Source of the DNA: JAJPHT01 sp035526585 | Lineage (GTDB): Archaea > Thermoplasmatota > SW-10-69-26 > JACQPN01 > JAJPHT01 | Assembly: GCA_035526585.1 (NCBI GenBank) | Contig: DATLCC010000027.1 | Coordinates: forward strand, 1 to 64,000 | DNA length: 64,000 nt | Reading direction: 5' to 3' | In this document: one piece after another, positions 39,571-51,500 of the stretch | Position numbering within the stretch: the stretch's first letter is position 1 | Layout of the letters: each line of letters opens with the position of its first letter | Made by a program: the position numbers and the translations under genes | Notes under the pieces: generated by a model | The model's input: the letters and a program-made list of their open reading frames with translations, nothing else | Told to the model about the DNA's origin: nothing | Database searches by the model: none

Positions 39571-42500
39571 CTTCGCTGCCTCCGGGACCCGTTCCTCAGG
39601 GTCACGAGCGCGCAGGCGACGAGGGCGACCGCCAGGATGGCGGAGAGATCGGGCGCGGGCGTCTTGGCCCGACCCGCGGCGACGCCACCGGGCGCGATGT
39701 CGGAACCGACGGTCGCGAGGGCGCTCACGGCGTTGTCGGCGCGGTCGGACTCGACGGTGTCGCTGTACGGGTCCACGACGGCGGTGAGCGTGTGCGCACC
39801 GGCGAGCGCGGTCCAGTTGAACGTCACGTCGGAGCGGGAGCCGCTCGCGATCGCGGGCACGGTCACCTCATCGACGAAGACGTCGTCGACGAAGAGGTGC
39901 ACCGGCACGTCCTTGACCTCGCTGAGGCCGCGGTTCGCGACGGAGACCTTCACCGTGACGCGGTCGCCCGTCTCGAGGCCCGCGCGGGGCGAGAACTCGA
40001 GGGGCGCAAGGCGCAGGTCCTGGCGCACGATGGGGACTTTGAGCGACTGCACGTTCGCGCGTCCTTCCTGCGTCTGCGGCGACACGCCCTCGAAGAACGT
40101 GTAGCCGGCGATGGCGTACGTGCCCGCCTCGACGCTCGCGTTGGGCTTCACGATGAGCTGCGCGACGGCCTTGCCGCCCGGCGGCAGGTCGAAGCTCGAC
40201 GGGGACACGCGCAGCTCGATGCCCGCGGGCGCGTCCACGAGGAGCACCTCGAAGGGCTGCTGCACGTTGCCCTTGTTCTCCACCACGATGGGCATGGTGA
40301 GGGCGCCGTGGTCCGCCTTGGGGACCGCGTCCGTGACGCTCACGCCCGCGGCGCGCATGGGCAGCACGCTCGTGCGCGCGAGCCCGTCGCGCTTGTCGCC
40401 GTTGGGGAGCGTGGCCTTCACGGCGAGGACGCGCTCGCCCGGCGACGTCGTCGGCGGGACGTGGAGGTGGAGATCGAGCGTCGTCTTCCCGTGCGCGGGG
40501 ACGCTCACGTTCGCGGGCATCGCCTCGTCGGCGCTCCAGCCTGCCGGTAGGCGCACGAAGACGCTCCACGGCTCGAGGCTGTTGCCTTCGTTCACGAGCT
40601 CCACGGGGAGGACGAACCCGGGCGGCGCTCCGACGCCGAGGCCTCCGGCGATGCTGCCTCCGTAGGAGGCGTTCACGCGCATCGCGCCGCGACCCGAGGC
40701 CACCTTCATGGGGTTCTCGCGTGCGACCGCGTCGATGCTCATGAACTGTTCGCCGGCGACGGCTTCGGCAGCGAGGACGAGGCGCGCCTTGTCCGAGTAC
40801 GTCTCGCCCGCGCGCAGGAAGAAGCCCTCCCTGGGGAGCGCGAGGTGGGTGCCTTCGGGGGCGTGGGCCACGAGCAGGAGATCCTCGCCCGCGTTCCCGG
40901 CGTTGCGGATGCTGAAGGGGACCTCGATCGTCGTGCCCGGCTCGAGGATGGCGGTGACGTCAGGGATCTGGATGTCGATCTCGTACCCCTTCACCGTGAG
41001 CAGCGTGACGCCCGTGCCAGGGTAGCGGTTGTTCGCCGTGGAGAGCTCGACCTGCTCGCTCCTCACGAGGAACTCGATCTCGTGCTCGCCCTTCTGCGCG
41101 AGCCAGTTGAACGTCACGATCGCCTCGGATCCTGGCGCGATGTAGGGGATCGTCTTGGGCGGGAGCGAGAGCGCGCCGATGAACGCGCGCACGTCGACGT
41201 TCGTCGCGCCCGCGCGGCCGTTGTTCGCGACCTTGAGCTCGAAGCTCACGAGCTCGCCGGCCGTGACCTCGTAGCGCGCGACGTCCGCGTCGATCGCGGG
41301 CGACACGACGCCGCCCGCTGCGTTGCGCAGCGACAGCGCGCTCACGTTGGCCACGTGGAGGTCCGGGATCAGGAGGTCGCTCACGGGCACGTGCAGCGTC
41401 ACGACGTTGTTGCTGCGCGTGTACTCCTGGTAGTGGCCGTCCGGGTCGACGGTGATCGTGAGCGTGTGCATGCCCAGGCTCCCGGTCTCCGGGTGCCACG
41501 CGAAGTCGAGGATGCGCGACGAGCCGTCCGGATCGAGCGCGTAGGGGGGCAGCGGGTCGAGGTCGCGGTCGGCGACGATCGAGCCGCCCGGCCACGTGTC
41601 CACGATGCGCACGAGGACGCTCTTGCTCTCGACCACGCCCAGGTTCTGGATCGTGATCGGGATGAACGCCTCGGTGCCTTCCTGCACGAGGGCCGTGGGC
41701 GCTTCCGCCTGCACGGCGAGCTCCGCCCATTCGCGCGGGGCGAAGGCGATGTCGATCGTCGAGAGGCCGCCCGCGTTGCGGTCCGTGAGGCTGCGCGCCG
41801 CGAGGCGGACCTTGAAGTCCGTCGGGAGCAGGCTCGGGTCGCGAGGCAGCGTGATCGTGCCGTCCACGATGCGCCGCTCGCCGGGCACGAGGACGAACGC
41901 GTCCGAGTCGACCGCGACCGACCCCTGCGGCGCGGAGGAGTTCAGCGCGTCGTATTCGAGGCGCTCCGTGTCCGCGACGGAGCCGCGGTTCTCGACGACG
42001 ACGTGGAACGTCTTCGTCGTGTTGTCGAGGAGCGTCGCGCGCTGCACGCTCATCGGGCGCACCGAGAGCGCGACCGGGCTCACCGACATGTCGTCGATGA
42101 GGATGCCCTGGCCGAGGCCGCGGCTGAGCGGACCCACCGTGAAGGGGCCGGCGAAGACCTCGATCTCGAAGCGCACGGTGTTGCCCACGAGCGAGAAGCT
42201 CTTCGCGCGGTTCGTCGTCTGCACGCAGCTTTGCGCGAGGTCGAAGGAGGCGAGCGACCAGCTCTCCTCCCACCGGCCATCCTTGGTGATGAAGAACTCA
42301 GGGTACGACTCGTTCACCGTCCGGTTCTGGGGCGGGTTGAAGCTGAACAGCGGGTTCGGGTCGGAAGGAGGCGTCTGCGCCTGCGGGCCCTGTCCTTGCG
42401 CCGCCTGGACCGGGATCTGGCGGATGATGCCCTCGTATCCGCCCGTGGGCACGAGCACGCACGGGGGCGACCAGGAGCTGAAGGAGCCGGGCTGGTTCTC

Positions 42501-45500
42501 GTTGAGGAGCTTCCGCGCGACGACGCGCGCGCCGTCGTAGCGCGCGAGGCGGTCCATGTGGTAGAAGCTCAGGAACGCCGGGTTGGACGCGCTGAAGTTG
42601 TGGAGGTCGATCGGCTCCGTGACGGCGCGGCACGAGTCCGTGTCCGAGCAGACGAACGCGTACGTGTTCCCGTTGATCTGCGTGTCGTTGTCGTCGATGC
42701 CGACGACGATCGAGCCGGGCGCGTCGTGTCCGCGCAGGTACTGGAACTTCGTGTTCGGGCTGCGGCTGAAGTTCTCGGTGAACGCGCGGTTCTCGTCGAA
42801 CGTCTGCGACCAGACGACCGGCGTGACGCCCACCTGGACGCCCGTCGATCGGTCCGTGAAGTTCAGGCTCGCCTTGCCCGAGGTCGCGCTGCCGTTCAGG
42901 GCGAAGCGGAGGAATCCGTTCGCGCTCGGCGTGACGCGGAAGACGAGCGTCGTCGTCTCCTTGGGCGCGAGGATCGTCGCGCCCGAGACGAGGGGGCACG
43001 GGTAGCTCGCGGCGACGATGGGCGTGTCCGTGTCCCCGCCGAGGTTGTGGTTCGCGGGGAGATAGCCCGTCACGGTCTGCGCCTTGCACGCGAGCGAGAG
43101 CGTCGCCGGCGCGTAGCCGTCGTTGCGGTACGAGGCCTCGAGGTCGACCGGCTCGCCAAGCGTAGGCGTCGGGTCGCGGACGACGGTCGTCGTCGCGACG
43201 ACCTCGGGGAGCGTCTGCAGGCGGAAGACCACGTCGCGCGTGAGGAGCCCCTGCACGTCGTTGTCCGTGATCGTGAGGAAGTCCTGCGAGTTCACCGAGT
43301 AGCGCTTCACCTCGAAGTGGAGCGTCGTCGTGGGGTCGATGGACGAGAACGTCCTCGGCGTGTGCACGTACAGGTCGATGGTCTTCGATTGGCCCGGACC
43401 CAGCGTGATGCCTTCGATCTGGAAGCGGTCCGGGGCGAGCGCACGCGCGGAGGGCGCTTGTGGCGCCTCGAACGTGAGCGGCGTGTCGTCCATCGTGATC
43501 ACGCGGACGGAGAGGTTCGTCTGCACGTCCTCGCCGAGGTTGCGCAGCGTGACGGGGATCTTCACGACCGAGTCGGGCATCGCGCCGAACGCGTGCGGCG
43601 TCTCGTCGACGAAGAGGCCCACGTTCCTGCGGTAGCGCGAGCCGTAGACGCCGATGTCGTCGAACTGCCACGCGCCTTCGTCGACGTTCGCGTCCGTGCC
43701 GGCGCGCCAGCGCAGCTGCACGGGCTCGCCGACGATGACCTTGCCCACGATGGCGACGTCGGTGATCCACCAGCCGCCGTGCGCGAGGCCGTCGCCGTTG
43801 GCGTCCGGGTAGCGCAGCGGAGGACGGTTGACGAAGTCCTCGCTCCACGCGATGTGGAAGCCGACTCGGACCTTCTTGCCGATGTACTCGCTCACGTCGT
43901 AGCTCGCGTCCCTCCATCCATTCGAGCTGCCGGAGTAGAGCGCCTGATAGCGTTCTCCCGTGGACGAGACGAGCGTCTCGAAGGGCGGGTCGTAGCGGAA
44001 GACGCCCGCGCTGCGCTTCGAGTAGTTCGCCGTGACCGCGTTGTATCCGCCCTGCGAGGCGTAGATCTGCTTCCACGGGCCCCAGGTCTTCGTCTGCGAG
44101 TCGTACGTCTGGATCTCGACGACGCCTCCCGACGCGAGGGGCGTGCTGCCGAGGACCGAGAGGCTGCCGAAGGCGAAGCGGTGTCCGAAGCTCAGCCGCG
44201 CGTCCGTGCCGGCGATCGCGCCGAGGTCGAAGGCGGGCGTGACGAGCCGGCTCTCGGAGCCTGGCACCGGGCACGCGACGCTGTTCGCGAAGAAGACGTC
44301 CGTCGCGTTGAGCGCGCCGCACTTGTGGTAGATCGCTTCGCCCGTGGAGTTGGCATTGAGGGGCAGCTCGCCGCTCCACCAGGCCTTGGGCTCCTCGCCC
44401 GTCTTGAGCTTCACGCCGGGCGCGTGACCTGCGCCGTCCTTGACGGGCACGACGCCCCAGCCGCCCTCGACGCTCGGGAGCTCGGTGACGAGCGCCCAGT
44501 TGCGGCCGACGGTCTCGGCGGGGATGAGCGGGTCGGCGCGGTTGAAGACGGTGTTGCTCGTCATGCAGCCCAGCGCGTTCAGCGTCGCGCCCTGCCAGTA
44601 GTTGGGCTCGGGCGTGCCGCCGGTGCCGCATTCGCTGACGTGCTTCTCGCTCCAGGCGCGCGTCTCGTCCATGAGGATCGTAGGCTGGCCGAGGGGCTGG
44701 CCGCGAACGATGCGCGTGGCGCGGATGTCGAGCGCGTCGATCGCGAAGCCTGGGTCGTCATGGTAGAAGCCGGCGCCCGTGTATTCGCCGCCGATGGCGC
44801 TGTCGCGCGAGCGCATGGCGACGTCGAGGTCCGCGGGCCAGGAGCTCGGGTATTTCGCGATGGGCGTGTAGGCGAAGCCCATCGTGATCCTGTCGTGGCC
44901 CTTGGCGCGCATCGTCGCGACCTCCTTCGTGAGGTCGGCGTGCATGTGGTACCACTTGCCGCGCGTCTCGACGATCTCCGGGTTGCCGAGGTTGAAGCGG
45001 TACGTCTGCGGGATCTCGTTGCCCGACGCGAACGTGTACGCGGTCTCGAGCTCATCGGGCCACACGTGGCCGGGGATGTCGCCAAAGCCCGCGCGGCTCA
45101 TCGAGACGACGCGCTTGTTGAAGCGCGACGCGTACTCCCACCAGTCGGCCGTGACGACCTGGTCGGTCGTGACGGTGGAGACGTCCACCTCGAACTCGAG
45201 GAGGTGGTTCTGGATCGGCCGCTTGCCGTCGTCGTCGAGGCTCGTGGAGCCGGACCACAGGATCGTGTTCTTCTCCTCGCCGGGCGCGGGCTTCCCTGGG
45301 CCGACGCGCGTTCCCTCGCTCAGGTTCTCGACGAGCCAGCAGCGGTCGGCGTCGATGGTGCCGGGGCACCAGCTCTCCGAGTAGTGCGCGTTGCCGCGTT
45401 GCTTGTCGGCCTTCGCGTAGTTGCCAAGCTCGAGCGCGCCGTACGCCTCGTACTCGACCGCATCCTCCGTGATGTCGTCGAGGCCCGTGAGGTCGAACTG

Positions 45501-48500
45501 GGAGAGGACCCAGCCGTCGACGCTCGCGGGGTGGCGCGAGGAGTTGGACGTGAAGGCGTAGACGCCGGGCGTGTCGGGGTCGCGATCCGGGTGGAGCGGC
45601 GAGCTCGCCTGGACGGGGAAGGACGCGTTGTAGCCCGCGGTCGTCTCCGAGTCCGGCATCGGCGTGAGCCGCTTCCACGTCTGGCCTCCATCCGCGCTCG
45701 CTTCGAGCATGCCGCCGTCGAAGCCGTCCTCGAAGCGGTACTTGTGGAAGAACGCGACGCTCGCGGTGCGGGCGCTGCCGAGGTCCACCGTGGGGGAGAC
45801 GAGGCTGGCGTTCGCGCTCGCGGGGTAGCGGCCCACGAGCGGCTCGCCGAAGGCGTACGAGTCGGTGGAGCGGAAGCCGGGCTGCGTCGCGTTCCAGCCT
45901 GGGCCGAAGACCCACGCGCCGCGCTGCGCCTCGCCGCGCACGCCGCCTTCGACGTCGTCGAAGAGGTACGTCGCGAAGGCGCTCACGCGGCGGTCGAGGC
46001 CGCTCTGCAGCGTGTCGGTCTGGGCGGAGACGGACACGAGGTAGTTCGCGCGCTCGGGCGCCTTCCAGAAGAGGTCGGCGGTCGGGCTCACGTCGTCGGA
46101 GATCGCCGTGAGCGCCGTGCGGGCGCCCGCGGGGGCGGCGCGCGCGGTGGTCCACTCGCGGCAGTCGACGATCGCGCTCGGGCGGCCGCTCGCGACGAGG
46201 TCGCGCCAGTGCGCGCACGTCGGCGCGTCGGCGCCCGCGTCGCGACCGATCATGCTGATGCGGCGCTCGACGTGGATGCCGCTCACGGGCACGTTGCCCG
46301 TGTTGTTGATGAACATCGGGATGTAGCGCGTGATGTCGATCGTCGCGTTCTCGGGGCTCACGAGGAACTCGGTGTCGAAGCGGCGCACGGTCTGCGCGGG
46401 GACGGGGATCGCGGCCGTGCCGATGTGCGCGGCGTTGTCGAGCCAGTCCTCGTCGCGGTCGATCCCGATCGGGTCGACGGTGAACTCGAGGACGTACTGC
46501 GCGCCTTCCTGGGCGGGCACGTTCCACGCGAGCGTGTGGTTCGCGCTCTTGCCGGCTTCCAGGAGCGGCTGCTGGGAGAGCGTGATCGTCTCGACGGGCA
46601 CGCTGATGCCGAGCGCGCGGTCCACGACCTGGCTCACGCGGAGGCGGCCGCCGTAGCCGAGCGCGTCGAACGTGCCGTTGTTGAGGACCGTGACGTTCAC
46701 GGGCACGCGCGTGCCGGGGCCGACGCCGATGGTGCCGACGTCGTAGCCGACGCGGAACGTCATGTTGTTGGCTTCGAGGTCGATGCCGAGCTTGCGCGCG
46801 CCGAGGACCTTGAAGTCGGTGATGTACCAGCCTTCGCCGGGGAAGCTGAGGCGCGAGGCTTCGGGGTCGACGCTCGCGTTCCAGCTCGGGGGGTCGTCGT
46901 TGTAGGTGCCGGCAGACGCGAGGACGCCGACCGGGGGCGCGACGTGCCCGCGGTCTCCCGCCGTGACGAGGTGGAAGGAGACGCGCACCTGGCGACCGGA
47001 AAGGTTCGTCGGGACGCAGGGGATGCTCTTCCCCTTCGTGAGGATGTCGTTGAGCTGTGTCGTCGTGCACGAGACGTTCGCGAAGGTGATCTGCTCCTCG
47101 TCGTACGTGTCCGTGCGGCGGGGCCCGCTGATGACGCCTTCCTCGTCGGGGAGCGCCATGCGGCCCCAGTAGGAGCGGTTCTCGGCGATGAGGCCCGTGT
47201 CTCCGGCGTTGGGCGATCCCGTCGCGAGCCCCACGAAGCCGAGGTCGGTCTTCTGCGGGTACCCCTGGTCGGGGACGACCGGGTAGAACGGTGACCAGCC
47301 GCACGTCGTCGCCTGGAGCGAGGATCCGCAGTCCTGCCCCTGGAGCAGGTACTGGATCTCGACGACGCCGCCGTCGCCCAGGTGCACGTTGAACGGGCTG
47401 CTCTTGTCGAGGAGCGTGCGGAAGGCGTACGAGTGGCGGAAGCTCACGGCGGGATCGTACGCGTCGCGCAGGTCGATGATCGGCGAGACGAGGCGCGAGT
47501 CGAGGTTGTTCATGAGGCGCGGAGCGGTCGGCGACGAGAGCGCGGGCGTGCGGTACATCTCGTTGTTCGCCGCGAAGACCGGGCGGTCCGCGTACTGCTC
47601 CGTCACGTGCCAGGGCGACACGCTCGCCGCGTCGAAGGCGGGGCCGGGCCACATCTCCCAGCGGCGCGTCTGGTCGCGGGCGATGTCGATGGCGGCGTCG
47701 CCCGCGCTCGCGGCGGCCGAGACATCGTGCTCGAGGAACGTGCCGGCGTCGACCGTGAAGACGTCGGCGGCGTGGTAGGCGGGATCCGGGCCGCGCCATT
47801 CGAGGACGTCGACCCACTTGCCAGCGACGAGGCCCATGAGGTGGAAGTCGTCCAGCGCGTAGCGCGCGTTCTTGCTCACGAAGAACTCGAGGCCGGCGAA
47901 GGTCGTCGGGCCGGGGGTGGCGACACCCAGCGTCGCCGAGGAGGCCGGCGGGAGGCCGTCGTAGAAGCGCGCGTCCCAGCCGCTGAGGTTCGTCGGCGCG
48001 GCGAAGCTCGCGACGGTGTGGCGGACGCGCTCCGCGTTGCAGACCGTGCTCACGCCGAGGTCGGGCGACTGCGAGGCGGGACGGCAAGCTGCGCCCGACT
48101 GGTTGACGTTCTGCGACGCCACGGCGGGAACGACGGGCACGTGGAGGTAGACGAGGCGCACGTCCACCGGGGCGAAGGCGCTCGCGTTGCGGATGCTCTG
48201 GTTGAAGAAGAGGCGGAACTCGGTGGAGTCGTTCGCGGCGTCGCGGCCCGCGCCCACCGGCTTCGCCATGAAGGCGACGCTCTCCGAGGCGGCCGAGATC
48301 GCGGTGCTGGCGACGGTCTGCAGGATGCCGCCGTCGTGCGCCGCGAGCGGCGCGACCGTGGTCCACCCTTCGTCGTTCGGGTATCCGCCGCGGTACGCGC
48401 GCTGGAGCACGAGGCCGCCCTGGCCGAGAAGGAAGCTCGCGTCGGATCCGCCGACGCCCAGGAGCACCTTCGCGGGGTGGACGGCGGAGACGCCGAAGAC

Positions 48501-51500
48501 CGGCGGGAGGGCGAGCTCGGGGTAGGACCAGTCGCGTTCGTACGCGTCGCAGGCGCGGCACGTGGCGAGGCGCCCTTCCTGGTCGATGAGGACGAGCGCG
48601 CCGGTGTCCTCCGTGTACGCGCTCACGTAGGCTTCGAGCGCGTCGGGCGCGGGGAGGGCGAGCGGGGGGCGCGCGACGGGCGTCGCGAGCGTGCGGAAGC
48701 TCGCGGCGGCGCCGCCGATGCCTTCGAGGATGACGTCGTCGCCGACGAGGATGAGGTGCCCATCGCGCAGGGTGCCATCGCGCAGCGTCCGGTTGTGGAT
48801 CGCGATCGCGACCGGCTGCTCGCCGACGAACGCGTCCGCCCAGGCCGTCGTGCCAGGGGCGTTGCGGAGGACGATGCCGTCCTCGCCCAGGAGGACCGCG
48901 TCGCCATTCTGCGCGTGGAGCAGGTCGGTCACGACGCCGTGGTAGTCCGTGTGGCCGACGGCGGCGTCGCCCTCGGCGTCCGTGGTCGCGAAGGCGTTGC
49001 GGACCGTGAAGCGCGTGGCCTCCTCGCCGACGACGTTCGCGAGCGTGCCGTTCGCGCCGCCCACGACGAGGTGGTCGCCGTGCCAGAGCGCGGCGGTGAG
49101 GTCCGTGTGGTCGTCCGCGGGCACGGTGACGTGCGCGAGGATGCCGGTGGAGCGCAGGTGGAGGAGCGTGCGGTTGTCGCCGGCGAGCCAGAAGCTGCCG
49201 TCGGAGGCGGGCGCGATGGCGCGGATGGAGCCCCACGCGCGCTCGGTCTCCGGGCCTTCGGCGAACGTGTCGTTGAGGACGCTCGCGCTGAGGTTGGCGA
49301 GGACGCTCCACGCGCCCGTCGTCGGGTCGCGCGCGGCGAGCTGGCCGCTGTGGACGCCCTCCTGGGCCTCGCGGACCTCGGTCGCGACGTAGAGCGTGCC
49401 ATCGGCGCCCATCGTGGCGGCCGTGACGTCCTCTCCGCGCAGCGCGGGCACGAGGCCGCCCTCGTACGTGGGTCCGCACTCGCGCTCGACGATCGTGTCG
49501 AGGCAGATGAGGCCGGTGGAGCGCTGCACGAACATGCGGCGCTCGGCGGCGGGGCCGTTGCCCACGCTCGTGCCGGGCGGGAGCCCGAGCTGGAGCGTGT
49601 ACGCGCCAGGCTCGCTGGGCGTGACGGTCCACTGGACGATGCGCGTCTCGCCCGGCTGCATGTCGCGCAGCAGGCGGCTCGGGCCGTCGCTCACGAGGTC
49701 GTCCTTCACGATCCCGCCGAGGGTGACGACGAGGTCGGCGGTGACGTCCTGCGGAGCGTTGCCGTCGTTGCGGATGCCCACGAGGACGATGCGCGTCTCG
49801 CCCTTGCGGGCAGCGTACTGCTCCTCGCAGTGGAGGCCGCTGACGCTGCTGCACACCTGGATGGCGAGGCCGCGCTCGCCGTCGGCGCGGACGGGCGTGA
49901 GCGTGCGCACGGTCGCGACGCGCAGGAGCTGCGAGACGTCGAGCGTGCCGGCGCCAAGCTGCGCAAGGCGCGGGTCGGCCGCGTTCGCGGGGCGCACGCG
50001 CGTGTTGTTGGGATCGATCGCGGTCGGGCTCTCCTCGGGCACGCCGAGCTGGTCGCCCAGGCGCGTGTCGTTCATGTCGTAGACGTCGAGGTGGCCGGTG
50101 AGGCGGTAGAGCGTGCCTTCCTGGAGCGAGACGCCTCCCTTGAGCGCCTTCGACCAGGGGATGACGAGCGTGCGGACCTCGTCCGGGATGAGCGTCACCG
50201 TCTGGCCGTAGGTCCCGAGGAGCTGGTTGTTGGCGGCGTTGAAGACGTTGAGCGTGAACGTCGCGTTCTCGGTGAAGTCGCCGGCGTTGTGCAGGTACGC
50301 GGCGATGCTCTGGTTGCCGGAGGGGAGCGTCGTGCGCACGGTGCGCCCGTCGTCGAACGCGTTCCCTTCGACGACGTAGGGGAACGTCGCGCCGACGTCC
50401 TTGAGGCGCACGTTGCGGTGGTACCCATCGCCTTCGGCGTGCACCTTCGCGAGCTCGAAGCCGTAGTGCTCGTGGTGCTTGAAGCGGCCTTCGTCGGTGA
50501 AGATGTCGACGCCGCGGTCGTTGGGGAGCGTCTTCACCTCGAAGAGGACCCAGATGCGCTCGTCCATGTAGGGAGTGAGGTTGAGGCGCTGCGTCACGAA
50601 GTCGGTCGTGTTGCCGGTGAAGGCGACCGTGCTCTGGATGCGCGAGTCGGGCGTGCCCGTCTTGAACGCCTTCGTCTGCACCATGCCGGGGAGGACGACG
50701 ACGCTTCCGCCATCGAGCGACGGCGTGCACGTGGCGTTCCCGGCGTCGTTGCTCCCCGGAAGCAGCGTGCCGTTCACGGCCTCGTAGGCCGTCTTCGTGA
50801 GGACCGGGCGCGCCTGCTCGTGCGCGCACGCGTAGCCGTTCGAGAGCTGCGCGAAGTCCGGGTCGAAGAGCATGGTGCGGTCGGGCTGGCGGTCGCCCGC
50901 GAAGACCCACATGCGCACGCCGTCCTCGGTGGGCGCGAGGTTCATGCGGTACGTGAGGTCGAGGAACGCGCCCTGCTGCATCACGGGGAGCTGATCGATG
51001 GCCGCGTCGAAGGCGGCCTCGTAGGCGTCCACGAGCGCCATCGCCGCCGGCTGCGCCTGCGGGTTGCCGCGTTGGCAGAGGAAGATCGGCTGGACGGGCT
51101 GCGCGCCGCGGTTGCAGAGCGTGTCGAGCTCGTCGTGCGCTCGCTGGCGGATGACGAGAAGGTCCTGCACGGCGGTCTTGTTCTGCTTGAGCGAGGTGAG
51201 GTCGAGCTCGGGCGAGACGAGCCACTGGTGCGCGCCGCGCTCGTACCCTTCCTCGTCGCCGAAGCGGTAGGTGTGGCGCGTGCCGTTGGGCGTCTGCGTC
51301 TCCGCGAGGCGCCACGCGGCGTCCTCGCCGCGCTCGGTCACGACCTTCCAGTCGCCAAAGCCCGTGAAGCGCGAGCCGTCGAACGTGTCGTCGAGGAGGA
51401 CCGTGCGCGGCTCGACGAGGTCGGCCGGGTAGTCGGAGTCGGGGAGCGTGGCTTCCGTGCGCTCGTCCACCTGGCGCTGCACCTCGCGCGAGGCGTTGCG